Shown one piece after another: positions 20,720 through 30,385 of a stretch of DNA of 36,382 bases. A model generated the notes under the pieces. The model was not told where the DNA came from. It was given only the letters and a program-made list of their open reading frames with translations, and made no database searches. The translations under genes and the position numbers were made by a program. How positions within the stretch are numbered: position 1 is the first letter of the stretch; each line of letters begins with the position of its first letter. The DNA is from Cristatella mucedo. Lineage: Eukaryota; Bryozoa; Phylactolaemata; Cristatellidae. Location: NCBI GenBank assembly GCA_009760855.2, contig WPIO01000313.1, forward strand, positions 1 to 36,382, read 5' to 3'.

Positions 20720-21474
20720 TTACGTTTGAAACTTATGAATGCTGTAGCTTATTTAGCTGTGTGCACTCAGATGCTGCATCGGTGTAGTTGAAATCATGTT
20801 TAGTTTACATCGCAAATAATATTTTGGTACAGCTACAAATGATCGCATATCGTTTGAACCTAAAATGACGGTTAAAGCAGCTTCACAAACAGCTGGTGGT
20901 CATTAGCTGCAGAACTGTTTAGAACAATTCCAAACGACACTTCATCTGTAATGATACTCAGTATTTCGCTTTATCTAAAACTTAACTCTTTAAATAGTAT
21001 TAGTTATTTAAAGCCGGTAACTTTAATCATATTTTCTATTGAAAGGTTTGTCGACTCAGAGTACCTCAGTCGACAAGCTAACTACTTGTTAGTCTTGTTA
21101 TCGATGCTTCCGAAGATACAAGAGTTGTCTTCAGATCGGCCTACAAACTTCGCACGTAGTTCATACCAAATTAAAAATAGAATGTGCAGTCCGGTAACTA
21201 CACTATGGAATGCTCACATAGATGTGCTTGGTGGAATGCGATTATTCAAAGGCTTACGACTGCACCTTCTAAGAAAGATTATATCCTCAGCAAATTTCAC
21301 GCTTCTACTTTCGGTGGACACTGTGGCAACTATGCTTTAGCCTTCTCATTTTGTCAAAAATTTGTCGACTGTGTTGGAGACACGATCGAGTTCAGGTTAG
21401 ATAAAACGAGTGATGCAGAGGGACTTGATAGGGAGGAGATAAGAAAGGTGATGAATACACTTTTTGGGACTTAA
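20720..21474 (+). repeat. Long-type cassette spacer in intron 5
   Basis: Shared spacer between LINE-A and LINE-B. It holds the GTCGACT/AGTCGAC inverted repeat at 21050-21074, and in its second half the best copy of an unassigned conserved frame (21184-21474, listed separately). Confidence 0.6.
21184..21474 (+). pseudogene. Unassigned conserved reading frame in the long spacer (fragment)
   Basis: A 96-residue frame reads KKDYILSKFHASTFGGHCG, then FVDCVGDTIEFRLDKTSDAE and GLDREEIRKVMNTLFG, and ends just where LINE-B becomes readable. The same frame is kept, with stops or small changes, near 13560-13748 and 34545-34730. A diverged version lies near 8830-9085 and 30130-30385, interrupted by an AT-rich stretch. 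The HASTFGGHCG segment has the H-x6-H spacing of H2C2 integrase zinc-binding domains, but other copies have Y or D for the first H, so this is probably chance. It may be a decayed upstream part of LINE-B. I do not recognise it. Confidence 0.35.
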
Positions 21475-22802
21475 ACAATTGAGGATAACATCTGTCCGTC
21501 AGATGACGCACTGGCTTGGCTTATTCCATCCGGTTCATGTAGGGCTCAAGTGTCATCCAGCAACCAAGTCACCCATGAAATATCTCAACGGTCGATCCAC
21601 CTTCCGTTGCTGTTCTCCTTTAGTACTCCACATCTGGGAAAAATGTTTCAGCTCCATAGCGTAACATTTCGGTTTTCGGCTGACGATATGCAACTGTATT
21701 TGTCATTAAAACCGTTGGAACCAGCTGCAGCAACTGATAAACCGAATACTTGCCTTGCCGTCGTTCGATCCAGGATGTTGGCTAATAATATCACACTGAG
21801 CACTAATTAAACTGGAGGGCTACTCACAGGGTACCAGAAGCATGTGGCAGAACTGCAAAGCTTAGCTCTTCTAATAGGTGATACTGTTGTGCGACCATCA
21901 TTGTTTGCTCTGAGTTAAGTGGCCGCCTTTTGCCTACATTTGGAAAGCTTTTTTAGGAAGACTGCTTCCAGAGCTAATAATAACATCGGTCTCTATTTAG
22001 GATCAGGAACTGTCGTCCACTGTGTCCTGAAAAATATTTAGCTAGCTCTATAGTACTGTCTTATCTACATTATTGTAAATCGCTTTAGGCTTGGCTACCT
22101 CGAAAAGCCACTAGGCCATTGTACCTAGCTATGAATAGTGCTACAAGGCTAGTTCGGAAATCCCAGAGATTTTTCTACTTTGTTAAGAAAGCTTCGATGG
22201 CTGCCTAACGATCAATGGATTCAGAGGAGCATTGTCAACTGTGACAGTTAGATTAAGGCTTTAGAGATGACTGACTCTGATTGTCAATATTAGCTTGCTG
22301 CAGTGTTGTATTTGCACAAATGCTGCAACATTGTATCTTGTTCTTACTTCAAAGTTTCCGACAAAAGGAACCAAGCAGCTTCCTAGCTTCGTGTCACTGA
22401 ATTTCGTCAACTTAGGTCACCTCTCTAAAAGAATATGTCGTCAGGCTGTTCTGCATGCTGCCTTCTTCGGGGACAAGTAATTTACATTGATACAAGCAGC
22501 GAATCCATGTGTATCCTTGAGTAAACCTACGAGGCACCTCAAACAGTGAAGTCGTTGACTGATATCACAACTTTTCGAGGCTATATGACATTAAAGACGA
22601 AACTTATGTTAGATGTGTTCACTTTATTGGCTTCCGGTAATTTTTATGTTCGCTATCTATGCATGCTATATACGTATTGCTGTCTCAAATTAGTTTTTTG
22701 TTGGTCTTTATGCTTATTTCAGCAGCTGTGAACTGTTGCATAATTTGAACAACTCTGGAAGTCTTCATTTGTGCAACGTGTAAAGCGAACATTAATAAAG
22801 TG
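21475..22802 (+). mobile_element. LINE-B remnant before exon 6 (CR1/L2-like)
   Basis: The ORF 21550-21810 carries a degraded GVPQGSVLGPLLF (here EISQRSIHLPLLF) and FRFSADDMQLYLSLKPLEP, and stops at the TAA shared with the copies at 13745 and 34745. Later frames hold the decayed IGDxxV segment. A segment near 22546-22640 (DITTFRGYMTLKTKLML) is the ORF2 end. AATAAAGTGCTACG marks the end. The following ~190 bp lead to exon 6 through an unusually long T-run acceptor. Confidence 0.72.
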
Positions 22803-22992
22803 CTACGTTCACGTTGCGGATTATGTTCAACAGATGTTTTACTAGTGCTGTTTATAATGCCGATTATAGTGTGACTTCTATGTGCTGTGTCTGCTACCTA
22901 TTCAAAATACGTTTTTGCTGTTAACTTCCCTGATGGCAATTTTATGAGGCTTGCAAGAGTGTAAACGAGGTTTAATTTTAATTTTTTTTTAG

Positions 22993-23133
22993 CTTGTGCT
23001 GCTAGAAATCAGTGGAAACGAGGAGCTAACCACTTTACCTTCCTCGATATACCAGCTTCAAGCTCTGGAAAGGCTGATGGCTCGTTCTTGTGGCCTAACT
23101 GAACTGCCGGACTCCTGGGACGGCATGAAGTCG
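22993..23133 (+). CDS. LRR exon 6 (two leucine-rich repeats)
   Basis: A 141-bp ORF with an ATTTTTTTTTTAG acceptor and a GTAAGC donor. It reads LVLLEISGNEEL, TTLPSSIYQLQA, then LERLMARSCGLTELPDSWDG and MKS. It is the same subtype as exon 1, its 21-kb counterpart; Y in place of C in the core is found only in this pair. In-frame and phase-symmetric. Its acceptor tract differs from the TTTCTGTTTC type of the other exons, which could affect how strongly it is spliced. Confidence 0.74.
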
Positions 23134-23223
23134 GTAAGCTCAGAAGTAAAATTGCCAAGCTTAGATTTAAAATAGAAGTTTAGCTTAGGCCACGTCTACC
23201 TAATATAAAAAATAATTGTTGAA

Positions 23224-25058
23224 GCACTGGTGCACTTTTCTAAAATTCCGACGTCTACGGTCAACAATCACCTTAAACCCTCTGAGGTTACCTATTTACC
23301 TAGTGATCCTTGTGATGATCATGATCAGAGCTTCTGTATCATCTTTGTCAACAAGATATAAAAGATCATATTCCAGCCCTAAGGTGGCAGCTTAACATAC
23401 CAATTGGTACCATATCTTTCAACTGCATCCAGTTCCACAGTATCTACGTTCAAGGAAGCAATGAGTGGCAATATTCTGAAGTGGATATCCCAATCAAAGA
23501 AGAGAAATAGTTCAGTAGACCCTATTCTTGCTCTCCTGCTTCCGATATGCTATTATCCATCTTCTGGTTCTATGCATATTTAAAGCGATAAAGATGTCAT
23601 TAGCCTTTCTTCAAATCCCAGCACCTCTCAGAAAGGCTATAACCTGGCCACTACTCAAGCCAGCAACGATTGACTGAGAGAAGTTGGGCAACTTCTCAGT
23701 CTCTCTTCTATAGCTAACATAAAAGAAGCTGGACTGATTCGTTGCAGACCAGCTGAACTCTTATAGTGGAATTAGTAACGTCGGTAGTAAGATTCAATCT
23801 GGTTATAGAACTAATCAGTCCACGGAGTCAACATAACTTCGGGTGTATTGTGTATGACCTTCTTAGGTATGGAGGCTTAAGCTTGTTTGGCTCGAGCTCG
23901 CGGCCGGTCTTGACACAATCAATCAGCCAACCCATCGTGAGTGCGGTCCATCTTGCATGCTCATCACTGGCACTGCACTGCAATGGTCGAGTTCCTATCT
24001 CAGTAGCCGACTCCAGAAAATAATTGTTTACGGACAAAGATCACTCTCGGACCTTGTTTCAAGTAGAGGTGTCTCACGGCTCTGTGCTTAGTTGTGTTCG
24101 TTTAACAGTTTAGACTGACCACTTGCCAATGTGATAGCCAGGCACAATCTATGCTTTCACCACGTATAGAACACTCACTGGCCCCTTTGCTTTTACGCCA
24201 CCTAGTCCTTCAGCGTGTAAAATATTCTCACCTTTCATGCTGAATGTATATATGAAATCCATTCATGAATGTAAGCAAATCTTTATAAATTAGATGATTA
24301 AAGCAACTTACTCGTTATGGAAAAAACTGTGGAATTTCCAAATGGGTACGGTTATATTGTACAATCGGCTCTGGTCTTTTATATGTATTATTGAATCTAA
24401 GGCTTCCCATTCCAAATGGACCGTTTATTGAACGACCACATGAGTTCCACTGTCAAGCCTGCATGCCTTCAGCTAAATAATATCATTAAATTCCGGCTTC
24501 TTCAGTCTGGGATAATACATTTATATTGGGAATTTTTGTGCGGCTTCCTGTCTCGACCTCCGAATTTCACTGTTCGTTTGCCAGCATTTGCAACCAGGTT
24601 CCTTTTTCTTTAGCCCCAGCCTACCTATCAGGTTTGCTTCCCCACGAGGCTAAGCATGCTACTACCCACCCTTCTAAATCTGGTGGTTTACCTACACCTC
24701 CAATGAATGTCTAGTCATTTGGAGACCTTGTCATTAGTTCGCATGGTTCTAAAGCCTGAACAGACTTTGGCCTATCGTCATGACGGATCCTGACTTTACA
24801 AGGATGTTTAATAAGCTTCTATTTATCCCACCACTTAGTGGGTCCATGTGATTTTCCTTTTGTGTGCTTAACTGTGAGGACACTGTTATTGCTGCCATAG
24901 CCACAGTATCATGGTGACCCTGTATGTGTCACCTCTAAGTAGATTGTGCTTGCAGTCATTGAGCATTCTATTAACAGTTCCGTCATGCTTCCTTTTCAGG
25001 GAATGTAAATTACCTGGAAAGTTCTCTTTAGATGCTGCATGATTAAATTATTATTGCT
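23224..25058 (+). mobile_element. LINE-A remnant in intron 6 (CR1/L2-like), clean reference copy
   Basis: Motifs along the + strand: IQSGYRTNQSTEST near 23790 (FQSxYRxxHSTETA), LELAAGLDTINQPT near 23894 (the RT palm LDLSAAFDTIxH, with the first catalytic aspartate kept), ITGTALQWSSSYLSSRLQ near 23965, then a broken GVPQGSVLG (RGVSRLCA) near 24070. A long undecipherable part follows (24110-24780). The C-terminus PDFTRMFNKLLFIPPLSGSM with TGA lies at 24789-24851. The 3' end carries AATGTAAATTACCTGGAAAG and an ATT-rich tail. The endonuclease half is absent and several stops interrupt the RT. Confidence 0.77.
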
Positions 25059-25651
25059 TGCGTTCGAAACTTAGAAATGCTGTAGGCTAGTGAGCTGTGT
25101 GCACTTTAATGCTGCACGGTGTATCTAGAATCATGTTTAGTTTATATTGAAAATAATATTTTTGATTTGGCTAAAAATGATTGCACATTGTTTGAACCTA
25201 AAATGACGGTTAAAACGGCTTCACAAGCAGCTTGTGGTTGTTAGCTGCAGAACTGTTTAGAACAATTCCAAACGAGACTTTACCTGTAATGATATTAGCA
25301 TTTCGCTTTATCTAAAACTAAACGCTTTAAATAGCATTAGTTATTTAAAGCCGGTAACTTCAATCATATTTTCTATTGAAAGATTTGTCTACTCAGAGTA
25401 CCTCAGTCGACAGGCTAACTACTTGTCAATCTTGTTATCGATGCTTCCGAAGATACAAGATTGTCTTCATGTCGGACTACGAAGTTCGCACGTAGTTCAT
25501 ACCAAATTAAAAAGTGCTTCGTTCACGGTGCGGATTATGTTCAACAGATGTTTTACTAGTGCTGTTTTTAATGCCGATTGTAGTATGACTTCTATGTGTG
25601 GTGTTGCGTTGCAAGAGTGTAAACCAGGTATACTTTTCATTTCTGTTTCAG
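25059..25651 (+). repeat. Short-type cassette spacer before exon 7
   Basis: Counterpart of 3749-4345 and near-identical to 18068-18662. It lacks the LINE-B block, removed at an A-rich join near 25503-25512. A second gap of about 70 bases relative to long cassettes lies just before GCAAGAGTGTAAACC. It ends with the exon 7 acceptor. No gene seen. Confidence 0.7.
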
Positions 25652-25792
25652 CTTGAGGTGCTCGATGTCAGCTGGAACAAGAAGCTAACCACTTTACCTT
25701 CTTCGATATGCCAGCTTCAAGCTCTGAAAAAGCTGGTGGCTTCTTATTGTGGCCTAACTGTACTGCCAGACTCCTGGGTCGGAATGAAGTCG
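25652..25792 (+). CDS. LRR exon 7 (two leucine-rich repeats)
   Basis: A 141-bp ORF with TTTCTGTTTCAG before it and GTAAGC after it. It reads LEVLDVSWNKKLTTLPSSIC, QLQA, then LKKLVASYCGLTVLPDSWVG and MKS. It is the intact form of exon 2, from which it differs mainly by lacking the two extra A residues. Residues 28-33 (VASY) and V37 and V43 are unlike the other cassettes. Two full LRRs; phase 0 at both ends. Confidence 0.74.
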
Positions 25793-25879
25793 GTAAGCTG
25801 AGAAGTGAAGTTGCAACGCCTAGATTTAAACAAATTAACCTAGGCAACGTCTAACTACTATAATAAAATAATTTTTAAA

Positions 25880-27122
25880 GCACTGGTGCACTTTTCTAAA
25901 ATGCCTATGACTACGATCAACCGACTCCTTAACCCCACCCGGATTAGCTATAGCCCTAGCAAACATCGTGAAGATCCAGCGGTTTGCTTCTGTAGCATCT
26001 TTGTCAACAAGATAGACAAGAGCAGGGAAAACTTCCCTAGGGTGGCAGCACAACATGCCTATTGGAATTATGTCCTACAATTGCATGCAGCTCCTCAGTA
26101 TCTACGTTCAAGGAAGCTATGAGTGGCATCATTCTAAAGTGGATATCCTTATCAAAGAAGAGAAATCGTCCAGAAGGCCCTATTCTTGCTCTCCTGATTC
26201 TGACATGGTATTATCTTCTGATTTTATGCATATTTAACAGAATCAATATGTCATTACCCTTTCCATAAGTCCCAGCACGTTACAGAAAGGCAATAATAAG
26301 GCCACTACTCAAGAAAGCAACGATTGACTGAGAGAAGTTGGGCAACTTCTCAGTCTCTCTTCTATAGCTAATATAAAAGAAGCTGGACTGATTCGTTGCA
26401 GACCAGCTGAGCTCTTATAGTGGAATTACTCACATCGGTAGAAAGATTAAATCTTGTTATAGAAGTAATCAGTCCACGGAGTCAACATAACTTCTTGTGT
26501 ATCATGGCCTTCTTAGGAATGCAGGACTATGCTTGTTCGGCTAGATTTTTAGGCTTGTTTTGATACTATCGATATGCCAGTCCTCGAGTGCGAAGCAGCT
26601 GGGCTGTTCATCACTGGCACTGCACAGCAATAGTCCAGTTCCTATCTCAGTACCACACTCCGGAGATTAACTCTTGACGGACAATGATCAACATCGGAAC
26701 CTATTTCAAGTCTAGGTAACTATGGGCTTTGTCCTTAGTTGTGTTCGTTTAACAGTTTAGACTGACCATTTGCCGATGTGATAGCTAGGCACAATCTAGG
26801 CTTTAACCACGTACAGAACACTCACTGGCCCCTTTGCTTTTATGCCTTATAGTCATCCAGCATATCGAATTTTCTCACCTCTTATGGTGCATGTATTGAT
26901 GACATCCACACGTGAATGAAAGCAAATCTGTCTAAATTAGATGATCAAAGCCAGTAACTCGTTATCGAAAAAAACTAAGTGGAATCTCAAAAAGGGTATG
27001 GTAATATTGTACAATCGGCTCTGGTCTTTTACATGTATTATTGAATCTAAGGCTTTGAATTTAGTCATGGAGCATTCTAGTAACAGCTCATTCATGCTTC
27101 TTTACCCAGGAATTCAAATTTC
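25880..27122 (+). mobile_element. LINE-A remnant in intron 7, interrupted by LINE-C
   Basis: Counterpart of 4576-5820. The ORF 25886-26122 shows the pre-RT linker TINRLLNP and CFCSIFVNKIDKSR. Later frames show NRPEGPILALL and KKATID. The ~540-bp stretch upstream of the C-terminus is missing at a join near 27051-27062, as in copy 1, so the deletion predates the 21-kb duplication. The last ~39 bp of LINE-A continue beyond LINE-C at 29542-29580. Confidence 0.75.
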
Positions 27123-27125
27123 TTC

Positions 27126-27145
27126 AATGTAATGTAATGTAATGT
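27126..27145 (-). repeat. (AATGT)4 tail of LINE-C copy 2
   Basis: Same four-unit tail as at 5824-5843, marking the 3' end of the element. Identical repeat number in both copies agrees with recent duplication. Confidence 0.9.
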
Positions 27146-27213
27146 ATCTCCGTCAGTAACTCCACAAAGTCATAAAGACCATGTGGGTGTTATGCAGGAG
27201 AGTTTTGTATAGC

Positions 27214-28011
27214 TCACTCACAGCTGAAGCGGCTTTCGGTACGCATTCGGTAGCCAACAGACTTCGTCTCACGCAACAAAGAGAAAGTGGGAAGCATAGC
27301 AGAGTCAGGAGAGCAGTTGAGGTAGTGAGTAGCATAGAAGTAGCAGTTCAGGACCGCTGAAGAAGATGTGCCATAGTCGGCAGTTGCAGAGTAGATGTCG
27401 TTGCGTATTAATTGTGGAAGCGAGTTCCACAGTCTAGGACCTGCTGAGCTAAAGCTTCGGTCGCCAACTGTCTTTAAGCAGAGGAATGGGACAGCTAATT
27501 TATTGTCCGCACAGGACCTGAGGGCGCGAACAGGCTGAAACTGATGCAGCAGTTCAGCTAGGTACGAAGGAGCCAAGCAGTGGCCGGCCTTGTGGGTCAG
27601 CGTAAGAACTTTGCTCTGTATTCTTTTCTCAACCGGCAACCATCCTAGCTCTTTCAGCAGAGGTGACACGTGCTCAAACCGCTGGGACTTGAAGACCAGC
27701 CTTGCAGCCATATTCATAATCCGCTGTAGTGGCATAATCGCTTTCTTTGGTAGACTAGCCAAAAGGGAATTACAATAATCAAACCGAGACAGAACTAAAG
27801 AGCTAGTGAAATTTTTTACAAGCCACTGTGGGAGACAGCTTCTAATCTTGGATAAGGATTGGATGTGATGGTAGCTGTAGAGGCAGTCTTCTGAATGAAG
27901 CTTTTTGTAATTGAGGCAGCTGTCGAACACGACACCTAGATTACGAGCACGTGGTGAAGGTCCCACAATAGCATCACCTATTAGAACAGCAAAGCCTTTT
28001 AATCCAGCCAC
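27214..28011 (-). pseudogene. LINE-C ORF2 fragment: RT thumb and C-terminal region
   Basis: A 265-residue frame after the second stop. It reads GFAVLIGDAIVGPSPRARNL, GVVFDSCLNY, IQSLSKIRSCLPQ, SRFDYCNSLLASLPKKAIM, LQRIMNMAARLVFKSQRF, LGWLPVEKRIQSKVLTLTHK, APSYLAELL and LWNSLPQLIRND, which is the standard order for the CR1/L2 C-terminus. The end (residues ~220-265) does not match the usual xxFKxxLKTxLF closing segment and may be rearranged. In copy 1 this frame is split by a missing T near 6602. Confidence 0.9.
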
Positions 28012-28230
28012 ACGCTTAGGGTGTCTTATGAGCAGCAGTTCGGTTTAATCGTCATTTAATTTCAGGAAGTTTTCCGACTTCCAGGATCGAATATCGGCAA
28101 GGCAAGCATTCAGTTTCTCAGTTGCTGCAGCAGATTCCGACGGTTTAAATGACAAATACAACTGAGTATCGTCAGCATAGAAGTGATATCCTATTCCATG
28201 GGCCTTAATCACTTTTCCCAGAGGTTGTGT

Positions 28231-28602
28231 TTAAATGGAGAACAGCAAGGGACCAAGTACAGACCCTTGAGGGACTCCACAGGTGACCCTTCTCATGTCT
28301 GAGACCTGACCCCCACACGGCACGGATTGAACACGATCAGACAAGTAGGATTTAAACCATGCCAGTGCTTTGTCTGCCAGACCGATCCTTGTTCTCAATC
28401 GTTCAAGCAGACCTTCGTGATCAATGGTGTCGAAGGCAGCAGACAGATCTAGCAGAGCTAGGGCATTTATAGGCAACATTCCCGTCGTCGTTGCCACGTA
28501 GAATGTCACTGTTAACACGGAGGAGAGCTGTTTTAGTAGAGTGCTGGCTCTTGAAACCTGATTGAAATGTTTCTGACATTCCATTATTTTCAATATGTTC
28601 AA
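28231..28602 (-). pseudogene. LINE-C ORF2 fragment: RT palm with FDTIDH and GVPQGSVLG
   Basis: This frame takes over after the frameshift. Its useful part starts near INALALLDLSAAFDTIDHEG (first catalytic Asp), continues with KALAWFKSYLSDRVQSV and RVTCGVPQGSVLGPLLFSI, and ends at a TAA where a Y-x-x-PLG segment normally follows. Beyond the stop the same frame goes on through YHFYADDTQLYLSFKP (28168-28179 is YADD) to the second TAA at 28045-28047. The catalytic Asp residues are thus all present but on broken frames. Confidence 0.9.
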
Positions 28603-29578
28603 CTAGCTGCTTAGCAACAATTTTTTCAACAATCTTTGATAAAAACGGAAGAAGGGAAACTGGACGATAGTTTGCTAGGACCTCTGTGTCTAATCCAGGC
28701 TTTTTAAGAATAGGTCTAACGATTGCCGATTTGAAGGACTTGGGGATGACCCCTTTTCCCAAAGAAGCATTAAAAATCTTGGTTATGGCAGGGCTAAGTT
28801 GGTCTGCAAGTGAAGACCACAGAGATGAAGGTATAGGGTCTTCAGGAGACGAGCTCTTTTTGCTAGACCTTATTAAGGCAGCCACATCACAGGCAGAAAC
28901 ATTGGAGAACCTTTTAAGAAAGGTCACAGGTTGAGGAACGGCGATTGCTTTGGTCAGAGGGGGCATAATGGAGGCACGAATGTGCACAATTTTTTCAGTA
29001 AAGAAGGCTGATAACTTTTCGGCTGAGCCCTTAATATCTGGGGAGTCAGACCTCACAGCATTGGCCAGTAAATGGTTTACTGTCTTATTAATCTGTTTAG
29101 TGTCCGACTGGCAGGAATTCAGCTTTCTAATGAAAAAAGAAGCCCTGGCTTTTTTTAAGCTTTCGGGTGTAAACTTGAAAGAAGTCTTTAAAATTACTAG
29201 GTCTGCCTCAGACCCCGATTTCTTGAAACGACGTTCCAGCCTGCGCTTAACACGGCGCTTCTTAAGGAGTTTTTTCGTAAATTGAAAGGAATCTCGACGA
29301 CTTTGAACACGGATAGAGCGAACGGGAGCATGCTTGTCAAGAGCACTCCTGAGTGTCATGTTCATCGCATCAGTGAGGGTATCGAGGCTGCCGGTCGAGT
29401 CTGAATGCAGATCAAGAAGGCCTGCATCACAAACAGATTTCAAAAACTTGTCCAAGTCAATGCTTTGTAAGTTACGTCGTTTGGCAATATCGACATTGCC
29501 CTGTACGTACGAGGTAGCAGGAACAGTAAACGAGACCGAAGAAAGTTCTCTTAAGATGCTGCGTAAATGTATTATCAT
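28421..29578 (-). pseudogene. LINE-C ORF2 fragment: linker and RT fingers
   Basis: A 385-residue open frame whose first ~12 residues come from resident sequence. LDKHAPV is at residues 80-86. A basic KKRRVKRRLERRF run (106-118) is typical of the linker, and VNHLL...LSAFFTEKIVHIRA (167-202) precedes the RT. Then come DPIP (247-250), IVRPILKK (286-293), NYRPVSLLPFLSK (303-315) and HSTKTALL (346-353). After residue ~369 the frame slips and the palm motif LDLSAAFDTIDH continues in another frame. Full elements of this kind carry an endonuclease upstream, which is lacking here. No promoter is evident. Confidence 0.9.
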
Positions 29579-29580
29579 TG

Positions 29581-30385
29581 CTTATGTTTGAAATTAATGA
29601 ATGCTGTAGCCTATTGAGGTGTGTGCACTCCGATGCTGCATCGGTGTAGCTGGAATCATGTTTAGTTTACATTGAAAATAATGTTTTTGATATAGCTAAA
29701 AATGATTATACATTGTTAGAATCTAAAATAACGGTTAAAGCAGCTTCACAAACAGCTGTTGGTTGTTAGCTGCAGAACTGTTTAGAACAATTCAGATCGA
29801 GTCTTCATCTGTAATGATACTTATCATTTCGCTTTATCTAAAACTTAAAGCTTTGAATAGCATTAGTCATTTAAAGCTGGTCACTTTGACTTAATTTTCT
29901 ATTGAAAGGTTGGTCGACTCAGGGTACCTCAGTCGATATGCTAATGACTTGTCAGTCTTTTTATCGTAGCGTCCGAAGTTACAAGGGTTGTCTCTTTATC
30001 GGACTACTAAGTTGACCTGAAGTGGATACCAAATTAAAAATAGGAGGAGCTGTTTGGTAACTACCGCATTGAACGCTCAAATAAATTTGCTTGATAGAAT
30101 GCGAATATTTAAAGGCTGATAATTGCATCTTCCAGCAGAGATTATATGCTCCACAAATTTGATGCTTCTACGTTTGATGGACTCTATGACAACTATGCTC
30201 TAGCTTTTTCCTGCTGGCATGGTATAGGTCCTATGTCTCTTATAATTTTGCTAATCAATATTTTCATTTGATAAAAATATAAAGAGTTCATTACAAACAC
30301 ATTCGAGTTGATGTTAGGAAAAAAGAGTGATGCTGTGTGGCATAACAGATCGGAGATAAAAAGGTGATAAATGCACTTTTTGCTA
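29581..30385 (+). repeat. Long-type cassette spacer in intron 7
   Basis: Counterpart of 8281-9084 with few differences. It includes an AT-rich stretch (30240-30290) that interrupts the frame conserved at 21184-21474; after it the frame resumes as KKSDAVWHNRSEIKKVINAL. No complete gene is seen. Confidence 0.6.

Larger units (their letters stand above)
1..21464. repeat. Higher-order repeat, copy 1 (five LRR cassettes; left end outside window)
   Basis: This is the first period of a ~21.3-kb direct repeat. Its order of elements is repeated from 21465: exon 1 matches exon 6, exon 2 matches exon 7, exon 3 matches exon 8, exon 4 matches exon 9, and LINE-C at 5821 matches LINE-C at 27123. The offset between copies falls from about 21464 at the left end to 21378 at exon 1, 21306 at exon 2, 21300 at 8221 and about 21003 at exon 4. 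Exon 5 (18663) has its counterpart beyond the window. The period contains cassette lengths of roughly 2.7, 6.6, 4.3, 3.4 and 4.3 kb. Collapsed or tandemly placed haplotypes are an alternative explanation. Confidence 0.88.
27123..29541 (-). mobile_element. LINE-C copy 2: 5'-truncated CR1/L2-like retrotransposon, best-preserved RT
   Basis: Reads on the - strand. From 5' to 3' it has an endonuclease-RT linker, the RT domain with FDTIDH, GVPQGSVLGPLL and YADD (28168-28179), and the C-terminal region (RFDYCNSLL, AARLVFKSQRFEHVSPLLKE, LWNSLPQLIRND). Three lesions break it: a frameshift near 28465-28475, TAA at 28231-28233 and TAA at 28045-28047. All three are also in copy 1, so the element was dead before the 21-kb duplication. 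The endonuclease domain is missing through 5' truncation. It ends in (AATGT)4, as seen on the + strand. It cannot move on its own. Confidence 0.95.

Noticed and set aside
21184-21474. H2C2 integrase zinc-binding motif (FHASTFGGHCG)
   Set aside because: The first His is Tyr or Asp in other copies and no CxxC partner follows at the expected spacing; a ~10-residue match is not enough.
27590-27778. + strand ORFs inside LINE-C (6289, 7384, 7650, 27590, 28686, 28950, 29334)
   Set aside because: Shadows of the - strand ORF2, whose RT motifs are clear.
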